DNA of 64,000 bases from Phalacrocorax aristotelis. Taxonomy: Eukaryota; Chordata; Aves; Suliformes; Phalacrocoracidae. The stretch covers positions 52,292,621 through 52,356,620 of the forward strand of contig NC_134280.1 of the NCBI RefSeq assembly GCF_949628215.1, read 5' to 3'. How positions within the stretch are numbered: the first letter of the stretch is position 1; each line of letters starts with the position of its first letter. The position numbers and the translations under genes are program-made. Positions 38,401 through 46,330 of this stretch are shown in pieces. The notes under the pieces were generated by a model. That model ran no database searches. It saw nothing but the letters and a program-made list of their open reading frames with translations, and was not told the origin of the DNA.

Positions 38401-40922
38401 CTGCCCAGTATCAGTAATGCCAACTCATATTCTTACTCATGATTGACATCTGTGCATTAATACATTCTTGCCTCTTTACTTCTACAAAGGAGGAAGCAGA
38501 CACTACTCCTGACGGCTGCTGCAAAATATGTAAACGTAAGTAATGCTGTGTTCTGCTTGGAGTGCTATATTCAATTTCTGTCTCTGAGTAGATGGAAGGA
38601 TTCTTCACTCCTCCAGTTTTCACTTATTCTATTTATCAAGACCCCACGTTTCACTGATTATTGAAGAGCAAAAAGCAAATTTGTTTTCTTGATACTGAAT
38701 ACCACAGCTCAAACCACAAATGCTTAAGCCTCTGCATTATCTTCCAAAGACACTGTAAAGCAGAATAACCTGAAAACTCCAGATACATTACACAGTATCC
38801 TCTTGCCAATGTCACATACCTCAGTGTCTCAATAATCAGACATTATGCACTTGGAAATTGTTTTAGCATTCTTTTAGTTCTGAACTAGAGATTTGAAGCA
38901 TATATTTTTCCCCCCCTCTTCTTATGAAGCTGCCACCTGTAAACCTTACAGCAAAAAATCTGTGATCCACCACGGTGACTGTGAATCTTCTGAACCTGTT
39001 GAGCTCGCGTATTGTGAAGGAAGTTGTCCTGGCTCATCAGTGTAAGTTCCAAAAACTTAACTTAGCATCTCTATGGCTTCATTTATACTAACAGTCTCTC
39101 AAGTTAATCAATACACAAGGGGGTTTCCATCAGCTCCCTCAGTACCTTTCCATCATTTGTCAGCAGTCCTGGCTAACCAGGGAGGTCCCAGTTAAATGGA
39201 GGGTAGCAAATGTGACACCCATCTAACAAGAAGGGCTGGAAGGAGAATCCAGGGAACTACAGGCCTGTCAGCCTGACCTCGGTCCTGGGAAGGTTATGGA
39301 GCAGATCATCATGAGTGCCATCACACAGCACATACTGAACAACCAGGTGATCAGGCCCAGTCACCAGGGGTTTAGAAAAGGCAGGTCCTGATGGACTAAC
39401 CTGATCTCCTTCTATGACAAGGGGACCCACTTAGCAGACGAGGAAAAGGCTGTGGATGTTGTTTACCTGAACTTTAGTAAAGCCTTTGACTCTGTTCCCA
39501 CAACATTCTCCTTGAGAAACTGGCTGCTCATGGCTTGGAGGGGCATACTCTTCACTGGGTTAAAAAACTGGCTGGATGGCCAGGCCCAGAGTTGTGGTGA
39601 ATGGAGTTAACTCCTGTTGGTGGCCGGTCACAAGTGGTGTTCCCCAGGGCTCAGTACTGGAGCCAGTTCTGTTTAATATCTTTATCAATGATCTGGATGA
39701 GGGGATCAAGTGCACCCTCAGTAAATTTGCAGACAACACAAAGTTGGGCGGGAGTGTTGATCTGCTGGAGGGTAGGAAGGCTGTACAGAGGAATCTGGAC
39801 AGGTTGAATCAATGGCCTGAGGTCAATTGTATGAGGTTCAACAAGGCCAAGGGCCAGCAGGAGTAGGGAAGTGATTGTCCCCCTGTACTCGGCACTGGAG
39901 AGGCCACACCTCAAATACTGTGTTCCGTTTTGGGCCCCTCACTACAAGAAAGACATTGAGCTACTGGAGCATGTCCAGAGACGGGCAATGAAGCTGGTGA
40001 AGGTTCTGGAGAACAAGGCTTATGAGGAGCAGCTGAGGGAGGTGGGATTTTTTAGCCTGGAGAAAAGGAGGCTGAGGGGAGACTTTATCACTCCCTACAG
40101 CTACCTGAAAGGAGGTTGTAGTGAGGTGGGTGTTGGTCTCTTCTCCCAAGTAACAAGTGATATGATGAGAAGAAACAGCCTCAAGTTGTACAAGGAGAGG
40201 TTTAGATTGGATATTAGGAAAAATTTCTTCACTGAAGGGGTTGTCAGGAATTGGATCAGGCTTCCCAGGGAAGTGGTTGAGTCACCATCCCTGATGGTGT
40301 ATTTAAAAGATATTTAAAAGATGTGTAAATGTGGCACTTAGGTACATGGTTTAGTGGTGGACTTGGTGGTTCAAGATTTACAGTTGGACTTGATCTTAAG
40401 GGTCTTTTCCAATCAAAATGATTCTATGATTACAGAATGGCAACAAAATTAATGTGTTCATATGGTTTCACTGAGTGGCCTGAGACTCAATGGAAACAGG
40501 AACAGTTTCACTATTGAAGAGACACGTAATTAAAATCACATTTGTAAGTGTGTGTGGGAGGGACGAAGAGAGGATGGAAAAAACACACCACACTCCCAAA
40601 GCCCCCAACAAAGCCCAAAACAAAAGTCATGGAGGGTGGTGTGTGGGGTGGGGGTTCTGTGTCGGTTTTTAATGAGAAGATGTATTTTCTTTTCCTGGCG
40701 GAACACAGGTATTCTCTTGAAACAAACCTGATGCAACGTGAGTGTAGTTGCTGCCAGGAGTTCAGCAGCCATACAAGAGATGTGACCCTGACCTGCCAAA
40801 ATGGGACAAGCATAAATTATAAGTATATCTATGTGGAACAATGCCAGTGTATGAATGCATGCACTTCAGAATCCTCTGCAGCACATGGCTTCCAATGGAA
40901 AAATCAGCAAATCAGAAGATAG
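1577..40922 (+). CDS. MUC5B: Gel-forming secreted mucin, MUC5B orthologue lacking D4 (41 exons, complete)
   Basis: Exons: 1577-1649, 4365-4433, 5400-5465, 5925-6186, 6593-6707, 7346-7436, 8274-8383, 8593-8809, 9994-10119, 10593-10710, 11518-11656, 12685-12795, 13305-13374, 14180-14317, 14402-14566, 15032-15126, 15910-16036, 16784-17039, 18979-19031, 19416-19516, 20357-20508, 20922-21060, 21147-21260, 21793-21972, 23246-23485, 24123-24279, 24560-24688, 25068-25194, 25899-25942, 26028-26225, 27498-33590, 34049-34213, 34409-34659, 35040-35214, 36314-36357, 37367-37489, 37596-37694, 38089-38211, 38490-38535, 38930-39041, 40709-40922. Phases agree throughout and I found no internal stop, giving 3,808 residues. 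The product is a disulfide-linked, O-glycosylated mucus polymer secreted by goblet or gland cells. MUC5B rather than MUC5AC is chosen because the gene converges on TOLLIP and because of the D1, CysD1 and C-terminal wording. As I recall, human MUC5B also has 30 exons before its giant exon 31. The human gene has about 18 after it; here there are 10, because D4 is gone. Confidence 0.86.
1650..4364 (+). other. MUC5B intron 1
   Basis: The largest 5' intron (2.7 kb), with donor GTAAGA and acceptor TTCTTCACAG. It is AT-rich and apparently unique sequence. I recognise no repeat element, RNA gene or extra exon in it. Confidence 0.7.
5678..5728. repeat. Small competing inverted repeats in intron 3
   Basis: ATGGGGGTGTAT (5678-5689) is nearly complementary to ATATACCCCCAT (5704-5715). 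The inner TATACCCC of the latter is also perfectly complementary to GGGGTATA (5721-5728). The central C-block can therefore pair with either side. No function is implied. Confidence 0.5.
5925..10710 (+). CDS. MUC5B: MUC5B exons 4-10: D1 assembly (VWD1-C8-TIL-E)
   Basis: Residues 70-415. VWD1 covers exons 4-7 and begins [20 protein letters not shown], the canonical opening; its CGLC motif is at residues 207-210 (exon 6), inside [13 protein letters not shown]8-1 is exon 8 (8593-8809), with paired cysteines and a [10 protein letters not shown] motif typical of MUC5B/5AC. TIL1 is exon 9 (9994-10119). The E-like module is exon 10. D1 and D2 drive pH-dependent N-terminal packing and multimer assembly in the secretory pathway. 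The exon 4 acceptor is the second of two tandem AGs, and the exon 9 donor is GC rather than GT. Exon 7 reads [16 protein letters not shown], very like the MUC5B segment at the same place. Confidence 0.88.
9365..9614 (+). mobile_element. Solo LTR, ERVK/alpharetrovirus-like, in MUC5B intron 8
   Basis: A 250-bp element running TGTAGGGG...GCAACA, flanked by a perfect 6-bp target-site duplication AATGAT (9359-9364 and 9615-9620). It contains a U3-type TATA box TATATAAG (9466-9473) and an R/U5-like AATAAA (9489-9494) in the gene's sense orientation. Six-bp duplications are characteristic of ERVK/alpharetrovirus-like elements of birds. No internal viral genes remain, so this is a recombined solo LTR, and GC content is higher than in the flanks. 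The class assignment rests on TSD length and size, not on a database match. Confidence 0.82.
11518..17039 (+). CDS. MUC5B: MUC5B exons 11-18: D2 assembly (VWD2-C8-TIL)
   Basis: Residues 416-782. VWD2 opens in exon 11 ([20 protein letters not shown]) and runs through exons 12-15, with the CGLC motif split across exons 14 and 15 (residues 568-571, CGLCGNFNN). C8-2 is exons 16-17 (15032-15126 and 15910-16036). TIL2 is exon 18 (16784-17039), with [15 protein letters not shown] and CTCVNGTY. Cysteine spacing matches the D2 of gel-forming mucins. All junctions are GT-AG. Introns 11 (11657-12684) and 17 (16037-16783) show no recognisable repeat. Confidence 0.88.
17215..18633 (+). mobile_element. CR1 LINE, copy 1, in MUC5B intron 18
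   Basis: A 5'-truncated CR1 retrotransposon in the gene's sense orientation. Broken reading frames encode reverse-transcriptase signatures ([20 protein letters not shown], then FADNTKLGG with a D-to-N change in the FADD box). The 3' tail ends in tandem ATTCTATG units near 18610-18633. Compared with CR1 as I remember it, a segment is missing around 18060, where coding jumps from NKAKG to the distal RT/C-terminal region. Several stops and frameshifts make it inactive. The left boundary is approximate. It is almost identical over 17351-18422 to the copy at 39145-40216. Confidence 0.9.
18979..20508 (+). CDS. MUC5B: MUC5B exons 19-21: D' region (E2/TIL')
   Basis: Residues 783-884. Exon 19 (18979-19031) is only 53 nt and completes the cysteine-rich E module ([18 protein letters not shown]). 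Exon 20 (19416-19516) starts the TIL' module, and exon 21 (20357-20508) completes it ([15 protein letters not shown] and [16 protein letters not shown]). D' lacks a VWD fold of its own and works together with D3 in N-terminal covalent multimerisation. Exon 19 sits directly downstream of the intron that carries CR1 copy 1. Confidence 0.85.
20922..25194 (+). CDS. MUC5B: MUC5B exons 22-28: D3 assembly (VWD3-C8-TIL)
   Basis: Residues 885-1246. VWD3 begins in exon 22 ([20 protein letters not shown]) and ends in exon 25, with CGLC at residues 1033-1036 (CGLCGNYDG). C8-3 spans exons 25-26 (23246-23485 and 24123-24279), with [23 protein letters not shown]3 spans exons 27-28 (24560-24688 and 25068-25194). 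D3 cysteines form the inter-chain bonds that polymerise the mucin at its N-terminus. The VWD3 entry is GDGH rather than the cleavable GDPH, as expected for D3. Intron 24 (21973-23245, 1.27 kb) contains nothing I recognise. Confidence 0.9.
25899..26225 (+). CDS. MUC5B: MUC5B exons 29-30: cysteine-rich linker into the mucin domain
   Basis: Residues 1247-1327. Exon 29 (25899-25942) is 44 nt. Exon 30 (26028-26225) carries [20 protein letters not shown] and [12 protein letters not shown], which matches the segment just before the central region of MUC5B/5AC. It then changes to a Thr/Ser/Pro-rich tail. It ends in phase 1 (GCTTCAG|GTATGT), matching the giant exon. Confidence 0.85.
26226..27497 (+). 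other. MUC5B intron 30
   Basis: A 1.27-kb intron preceding the giant exon. It is AT-rich, with a TATA/ATAAATAT-rich stretch around 26990-27080, and no recognisable element or coding sequence was seen. Confidence 0.65.
27498..33590 (+). CDS. MUC5B: MUC5B giant central exon 31: CysD domains and PTS repeats
   Basis: A single 6,093-bp open exon encodes residues 1328-3358 with no stop. It holds CysD1, two PTS units, CysD2, six PTS units, CysD3, four PTS units, CysD4, and two and a half PTS units. Thr, Ser and Pro dominate the repeats, giving the dense O-glycan attachment region of the mucin. The donor is CCCAG|GTGTGT at 33590/33591 in phase 1. If unspliced, the frame would hit TAG at 33734-33736 after a non-mucin-like stretch, so use of this donor seems required. 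It corresponds to the single large central exon of mammalian MUC5B. Long antisense ORFs over it are by-products of the repeat. Confidence 0.9.
27530..27829 (+). other. MUC5B: CysD domain 1 (divergent)
   Basis: About 100 residues from [14 protein letters not shown] to ILCCSYIPC, with the WxxW motif (WSEW) at the start. It is clearly different from the three downstream CysDs and closest to the first CysD of MUC5B ([14 protein letters not shown] and [11 protein letters not shown]). CysD modules make non-covalent contacts between mucin chains and separate the glycosylated segments. Confidence 0.9.
28670..28972 (+). other. MUC5B: CysD domain 2
   Basis: [16 protein letters not shown] to VKCCDNYHC, with an intact WTQW motif and all expected cysteines. 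By eye it differs from CysD3 and CysD4 at three nucleotides only: a silent C/T in the HSP codon region, a silent G/A in ETF, and CCG/CTG just after the terminal cysteine. Confidence 0.92.
30860..31162 (+). other. MUC5B: CysD domain 3
   Basis: Same sequence as CysD2 at the protein level, 2,190 bp further on. It appears identical at the nucleotide level to CysD4. It separates the six-unit and four-unit PTS segments. Confidence 0.92.
32432..32734 (+). other. MUC5B: CysD domain 4
   Basis: Identical by eye to CysD3, 1,572 bp further on. It is the last intact CysD; downstream only a decayed relative remains (33738-34035). Confidence 0.92.
33738..34035 (+). pseudogene. Decayed fifth CysD within predicted intron 31
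   Basis: Translating from 33738 gives [15 protein letters not shown], then [12 protein letters not shown] and [10 protein letters not shown], a recognisable CysD. The second Trp of WxxW has become Cys and the QCRA cysteine is Arg. A frame change around 33905-33920 is needed to continue into [13 protein letters not shown] and [15 protein letters not shown], where the terminal CC is also lost. The upstream exon-31 frame is out of register and stops at 33734-33736. Flanking splice sites (donor 33591, acceptor ending 34048) remove it and keep phase 1. It looks like ancestral exon-31 sequence that has decayed. Confidence 0.82.
34049..34659 (+). CDS. MUC5B: MUC5B exons 32-33: CFC/FFSPG module and Thr/Ser linker
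   Basis: Residues 3359-3497. Exon 32 (34049-34213) is Ser/Thr-rich and ends [16 protein letters not shown]. Exon 33 (34409-34659) continues [18 protein letters not shown] and [16 protein letters not shown], matching human MUC5B just before D4 (CFCRAFGQFFSPGEVIYNKT). It closes with a Thr/Ser linker and [10 protein letters not shown]. In other MUC5B proteins the D4 assembly follows this point; here the next exon is already a VWC module. Exon 32 may be the 3' end of what was originally exon 31. Confidence 0.85.
35040..38535 (+). CDS. MUC5B: MUC5B exons 34-39: VWC modules
   Basis: Exons 35040-35214, 36314-36357, 37367-37489, 37596-37694, 38089-38211 and 38490-38535; residues 3498-3700. The first ([14 protein letters not shown] to PCCPELEC) matches the VWC that follows D4 in human MUC5B (GERWVSNCQSCVCD to NPCCPETVC). 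Exons 35-37 give [19 protein letters not shown] and [10 protein letters not shown]. Exons 38-39 give [15 protein letters not shown] and DGCCKIC. A small cysteine-rich segment that I recall between the first and second VWC of human MUC5B (CNTTTCPQ-like) is not found between 35215 and 36313. Confidence 0.87.
35215..36313 (+). other. MUC5B intron 34
   Basis: A 1.1-kb intron with an AT-rich TATACATA/TATGTGTAT stretch at about 35700-35785. I found no extra VWC-like exon, although human MUC5B would have one at this place. Confidence 0.6.
36841..36918. repeat. Cluster of short perfect palindromes in intron 35
   Basis: ATCATGTG (36841-36848), CACATGAT (36858-36865) and ATCATGTG (36873-36880) can pair in alternation. 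They are followed by a 14-bp perfect palindrome GACATGATCATGTC (36884-36897), then CATGACAT (36899-36906) with ATGTCATG (36911-36918). Nearly every base from 36858 to 36918 lies in an inverted repeat arm or a short loop. Confidence 0.85.
38930..40922 (+). CDS. MUC5B: MUC5B exons 40-41: C-terminal cystine knot
   Basis: Exons 38930-39041 and 40709-40922; residues 3701-3808. The CK domain runs from [16 protein letters not shown] through [21 protein letters not shown] and [10 protein letters not shown] to [10 protein letters not shown], with the full cysteine pattern of CK domains that form C-terminal mucin dimers in the ER. A short basic tail ends QQIRR and stop TAG at 40920-40922. The intervening intron holds the second CR1 copy. 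Retention of CK means dimerisation should still work despite loss of D4. Confidence 0.92.
39145..40435 (+). mobile_element. CR1 LINE, copy 2, in MUC5B intron 40
   Basis: Sense-oriented, 5'-truncated CR1. From 39145 to 40216 it matches copy 1 (offset 21,794) with no indel and a single difference found by eye (A at 39327 versus G at 17533). Downstream of 40217 the two copies differ at many positions, with indels. The end carries GATTCTATGAT. The same broken RT frames and the same internal junction near 39854 occur in both copies. It is inactive. Confidence 0.9.
40583..40654. other. G-rich tract with complementary upstream arm near the last acceptor
   Basis: A tract at 40631-40654 on the + strand contains four G-runs (GGAGGGTGG... 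then GGGGTGGGGG), a possible G-quadruplex. Its TGGTGTGT is complementary to ACACACCA at 40583-40590, with further G:C pairs beyond. It ends 54 bp before the final coding exon of MUC5B, between the CR1 insertion and the acceptor. Confidence 0.5.
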
Positions 40923-41386
40923 ATATGATCATTCCAAAAAGAAAGAGATCCTAGGGAAGCTGGAATCATATTTCCCCCAAATAACTTGTGCTCTGCCTTT
41001 AACAGAACTTACTTCAGTTTCTGTTATCACATTTTCTCTTTTCTTACTTGTAAAAAAAGTCAAATAATTCAATTGTTTGGGGTTTTTTTTTTTTTAAGTG
41101 ATACAATATTGAAGGGTAAAAATAGATGACTGTGTAAAATACCTTTGTGTAAATTATGGAAGTAGGCAAATATATTTCCATTCAATCACAAAATGGAAGT
41201 TTTGCCAAGTAGTTTTAAGGAGTCTCCAAAAAAACAAAAACCAGAAAACATTGTAGCTACATTGAACTTAACTCTTGTGCCTAGAGAAAGCTTTACTGCA
41301 GATCATTTTTATGGATGTAATGGTCCTAACAGACATTACAGCAACATGAAGACCATTTTCCTGTTCATTTTGTCTCTTATTTCATC

Positions 41387-41392
41387 AATAAA
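41387..41392 (+). terminator. Polyadenylation signal of MUC5B
   Basis: Canonical AATAAA 465 bp past the stop codon, followed by a T/GT-rich stretch (TTTTTTCATTTTGGTGACTG) suitable as a downstream element. I saw no earlier AATAAA in the 3'UTR. Cleavage is expected near 41405-41415. Confidence 0.75.
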
Positions 41393-44300
41393 ACTTCCAG
41401 CATTTTTTCATTTTGGTGACTGTTTGATACTCAGCTGCATTATCTAGATGACAGAGAGCCCAATGGCATCAGGGAGTTTTCTCACTCAGCTGTGTATGTT
41501 CTCTAGCAGCTTTTAGGAATGAAAACACTATCAAAACCCTTTTCCTGGGTGAGGTTAAATTCCCTCAGCCAGGTTTAAGTACCTCTGCTCACTGGCATAA
41601 AAGGTACAGAGATTAAAAAAAAACTCTCATTTGCTTACTGTATTGTAGTTGCCAGGGTGGTGGGATAACAGGCAGGCTGTAGCTTGTTTTCCCTGTCATT
41701 AGTGGAAAGGTCCAGAAGTAAAAAAAAAGGGAAAACTTCATGAATCACTACCATTTCATGTTCTAGACAAAAAGAAATCAGACCACTTAGAAATAAGCAC
41801 TTGCTTCTTCAGTTAAAAAAACAAATTATATTAAAAAAGCTCTAGTTAGTTGAAGATTGTTTAAGGTGAAGTCAATGAACTTAGTAAAATCCGAAAACTC
41901 TCCTGCCTGTAACTGTCACAATATTCACAAATAAGTTCAGGATATGTTTTTAAACTGTGCATTTCTTTCCTGTGCCATCTAAAAGATTTTGATTTACACT
42001 AGTGAGAAAATTGGGTGCCTTTTCACACAGTAGCTCATCATGTTTACCTGATCCATTTGGAGCATTTACCTTATAGGTAGCTGTTATAACACAAAGCCTG
42101 AAATCTGCACTGAAGCCTTAGCTGAAAAATAGAGGAACTGTTTGATCAAATAATTGCACCTTTTATACATGCTTATTTAGAAGTGAAATTCAACCCCTGA
42201 ATGAAAATATTGGCCTTCACAGGCACAACCTGATATCATGTTAGGAATAACCAGGGGGGAGAAGTAGGCAGGTTTGTCAGCTTCACATTTTACCGCTGAA
42301 CTCCATCTGCCTCTCGGCTCCCCATGGTTTGCCTGTCCCACAGCAGGTACACAGGCTCCAGGCAAGGCTCCTAGCTGTGACAGCAGAGCAGGCAGCTGTG
42401 CCACTCCCCGCACCTTCTCCAACCTAGTAATAAGCCACTTTTCATAGGTAACCTGGGCTGAAGCCAGACCAGCCAAGTGCCACCTGTTCCACAATTTCAC
42501 CACTGCATCCTCAGGCCCTGAACACCAGGTATGAGGAGACATCCAAACAGTCCTGAACAGAGTGACCAGTGGGTCAAGCAGTTCGACAGCTTCAGTATGG
42601 CTTTCAGAGGGGTTAGCACTTTGGACATAGCACCAGAACAGAGAGAGCCTGATGGGATCTGGAACTGTACTGCAGTGAGTGAAAAACCAGCACTGCTGGC
42701 TGCAGGAGGTCTTATGTGAAAGGCATTCATGTGTGCCAGCCAGCTTAGGCCTAGTGTTATAATGCAGAACAGGCAGTGTTAATCCAGGCAAGACAAAATG
42801 ATGCCTGCAGAGCTGATAGGTCAGGATGCAGAGTGAAAAAACCCAGCAACACTTATGTAACCTAAAACAAACATCCATCTGTAAACACTTCTAATGTTGG
42901 TTTTGAGTTCAGACTGAGGCCAATGAAATTTGCATGCTTTTCGCCCTAACTCCCTAGCCCCTATATTCCAAGTATTTAGTACCACGTTCACCAGTTACAA
43001 AGCTTCCCTAACATTTTCTGGCCTGCAGGTTTCCTAAACTATTTTAAGCACTGTATTAACAGCAGTACATTTCAGTTCAATTCTTAAGCTGCCCTCTAGT
43101 GGTCATTATTTGCTTCTCTACAGGAAACTAAACCAGGAGCTGTTCCATTAATTCTAACAGAAACACTAAGCCTTGCAGAGCATGTGCATCCATCAGATCA
43201 ATTATATTAGCATGTAAAGTTATTTTTTTATTTTAAATTCCCAAAATATGGAACATGTAGACGGTATTTCTCCAAGCTGAACACTACATTTCCAGGTAGC
43301 TGATCGATAACCCATGAGTTTAATTTGAAGATGCCATTGCAATCCTCAGTGTTCATGTACTGCGTTCATGAAAAAATAATCACCATAATTCACCGCTTAG
43401 AAGAGATAACCTTGATTAGTGGGGTTTTTGTGGTTATACCAGATCATTCTTATGGATACCTTTACTCTTCTATCTCCTGTTGTCACACTTCCATTTCCTG
43501 AGCCTCAAGATTATGTTGCCAACAGGAGGATAAGTCACTGATTTGCCTTATAAGGCTCTCCAAATACTGTGCCAGTAGTAAGTGAACTTTATACTTCTGT
43601 TAGCTATAATCCTGAAAGATCCACACAGGAGGTATGTGCAAAAGGGCTTGCCCAATGTCTGAGCACCATACAGAGCCCTAACACTTTCATTATTTTGGGG
43701 ATCCAGAACTTTTAGGAGTTGGCTACAAACCAAGGAATACCTCCTTTCTACACACTGTCAGAAGGGACCATTAAAACATGGCATGCCGACCACCTTTAAA
43801 TGACCAATCATACTCCATTTATTTTTGTTACAAAAATCATAGATACACTAGCTTGGAATCTAAGAATTAAGATAATGCAGACCTTAAATGAATTTTTACT
43901 TACTCCTCTTTCTAAAGCCTCTTCTTTTTCCTCTCTAGAGAAGTAAAAGGTTCTTAACTAGATTTTGCCTCCAAGTAGAAAAGGATTGAGAATTTCTTTT
44001 GCATAAGCTTCCTTCACCCCATCCAATCCAACTCACATAATAGAACAAGCAAGCATTTTTATTTAAAACATAAAAGAGACAACCAAAGAAACAGAAATAC
44101 TGTGTTCTAACATCTAGCATCACAGAAACTCTGTGGTTGCTTATACAAAGACAGTCCTTAGGGTCATGCTGTTTGCTGACAGCTGACTATACCACAACAC
44201 TAAGGTAATGAAGCTCCCCTGATTTTCCCAGCTGCTTTCACTGTCCATTTTGTTCCCCCCCACTGAAGATAGCAGCAATGGATCACCTTCAATATAAAAA

Positions 44301-45011
44301 TATTCAGATTAGCTCAATGGGCTGAGCTATTTCTGAGGTACATTTTAGCACTTCCGCTATATTTCAATAGTGAAGACACAGATCACGTTAAGTTAATTCA
44401 CTCAACATGAAGGCTGAGCCCTGGTTCTCAGGTAATGAGGCTCTATATCACACAAATTTAGAGTCCTGTATTGTCCTGTACATGACAATCAAAAAAACAG
44501 GACAGGCACTGATTAACAGACTCACTACAAAAGGTTTTAAGCTTGGAAATATCTACTAGAACAAGCAGAGTGGTTGGTATTTTCATTCTTCAAAACAACA
44601 GAAAATGAAATTATCAGGCCCAGATAAGAAGTCACTACAGAAGTCAGCATTGCAAATTCATTAGGACAAAGGTATAAATCAACCTCCCTCTATAAAGCTC
44701 AAAACCTAGACACCTTAAAGTTGGGGAGCTGAAGTGATGCTATTCTCAGCTATCTGGATCTCTATTTTCCTGAAGATTTATTCCAAGCACAGCTGTATTA
44801 GTTGAAACTATATGAAGCATCTTCTGGACTTTCAGAGTTACCACCCAGCCATGAAATTAAATGGAAATTGTTGCCAGTTTATTCACATGCCACATTAAAA
44901 TAAAAATTAATAATCTTATGATATCAAGCAAGCTTGTTAATTCATACTGCATCATTTGAGAACAGAATAAATTCCATTTTATAGTGAGCTGGCTCTAAAT
45001 AATATCTGCTA
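41393..45011. other. Intergenic region between MUC5B and the CR1/LTR cluster
   Basis: Mostly AT-rich unique sequence. The exception is a more GC-balanced block at about 42177-42880 with a long antisense ORF (listed separately). No RNA gene or recognised element was seen otherwise. Confidence 0.55.
42177..42878 (-). other. Unexplained 233-codon antisense ORF
   Basis: An uninterrupted minus-strand frame of 233 codons in a block richer in G+C than its surroundings. The translation is Cys/Trp/His-containing and shows no domain, signal peptide or repeat that I recognise. It could be chance, an exon of an unannotated transcript, or a fragment of an old element. Another minus frame overlaps it. I do not claim it is a gene. 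Confidence 0.2.
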
Positions 45012-46325
45012 TCACAGAATACCTCAAGTTGGAAGGGGCCCACAAGAGCCACCAAGTCCAACTCCCTGCTCCTCACAGGAGTACCTAAACCTGAACCATA
45101 TGACTAAGAACAACGTCCAGATGCTCCTTGAACTCTGACAGGCTTGGTGCCATGGCCACTTCCCTGAGAAGCCTGTTCCAGTGACTGACCACCCTCTCAG
45201 TGAAGAGCCTTTCCCTAATATCCAGTCTGAACTTCCCATAATGCAGCTTCATACCATTTCTTGATGTCCTATTGCTGGTCACCAGACAGAGGAGATCAGT
45301 ACCTCCCCCTCTCCTGCTCCTCTTGAGGAAGTTGTAGACTGCAATGAGGTCCCCCCTCAGCCTTCTCTTCTCCAAGCTGAACAAGCCAAGTGACCTTAGC
45401 TGCTCCTCACGAGTCTCACCCTCAAGACCTGTCACCATCTTGGTCACACTCCTCTGGGCACTCTCTAACAGTCTGATGTCCTTCTAACATTGAGATGCCC
45501 AAAACTGCGCACAGTGCTCAAGGTGGGGCTGCACTAGTGCAGCGTGGAGTGGGACAGTCACCTCCCTCAGCTGACTAGCTGTGCCATGCTTGATGCACAC
45601 CAGGACTTAGTTGGCCCTTCTGGCTGCCAGGGCACACTGTTGACTCATATTCATTCAACTTGCCATCAACCCAGATCTCCACATCTCTTTCTGCAGGGCT
45701 GTGCTGCAGCCTCTTGTCTCCCAATTTGCATGTATAACCAGGATTACTCCATCCCAGGTGTGGAATCTGGCATTTGTTTTTGTTAAATTTCATACAGTTG
45801 GTGATTGCCCATCTCTCTAGCCTGTCCAGATCTCTCTGTAAAGCCTCTCTACCCTCAAGGGAGTCCACAGCTCCTACTAATTCAGTATCAGCAGCAAGCT
45901 TAATGTAATTTGACTCTTGCATTCAGGCCATTTATAAAAAAAAATTGAAATCAAGCCCTGAGGAGCCCCACTGGTGACTGGCACCAGCCTGACGTAACCC
46001 TGTTTATTATAACCCTTTGAGATGACCCATCAGCCAGTTCCTCATGCAACCTATTATGGACTTGTCAAGCCATATGCTGGACATTTTGTCCAGAAGGATA
46101 CTCAGAGACAGTTATCAAAAGCTTTGCTAAAATCCCAAAACAACTTTTCTACTGGCTTCCCTTGGTCAACTACTTTTATAACCTTGTCATAAAAGGATTA
46201 GGTTAGTTAAGCAGAACTTTCCCCTCACAAGCCTGTTGGCTGTGACCAATGCCTGCATTGTCTCCCAAGTGTTTTTCAGTAAATCCCAGAATAAACCTCT
46301 CCATAATTTTACATAGTTATGTTTC
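45012..46325 (-). mobile_element. CR1 LINE remnant, antisense (3' half of RT ORF)
   Basis: The 3' end lies at the left (TCACAGAATACCTCAAG..., the reverse complement of a CR1 tail). Minus-strand frames at 45085-45447 and 45575-45922 match the same C-terminal CR1 regions as the two intronic copies ([20 protein letters not shown] and DSLEGREALQRDLDRLERW). RT continues to about 46325 through several frameshifts. It is older and more diverged than the two copies inside MUC5B. It ends at the target-site duplication of the adjacent LTR. Confidence 0.85.
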
Positions 46326-46330
46326 TTCCC

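Noticed and set aside
45085-45922. Minus-strand ORFs resembling RT C-terminus
   Set aside because: Remnants of the antisense CR1, not functional genes.
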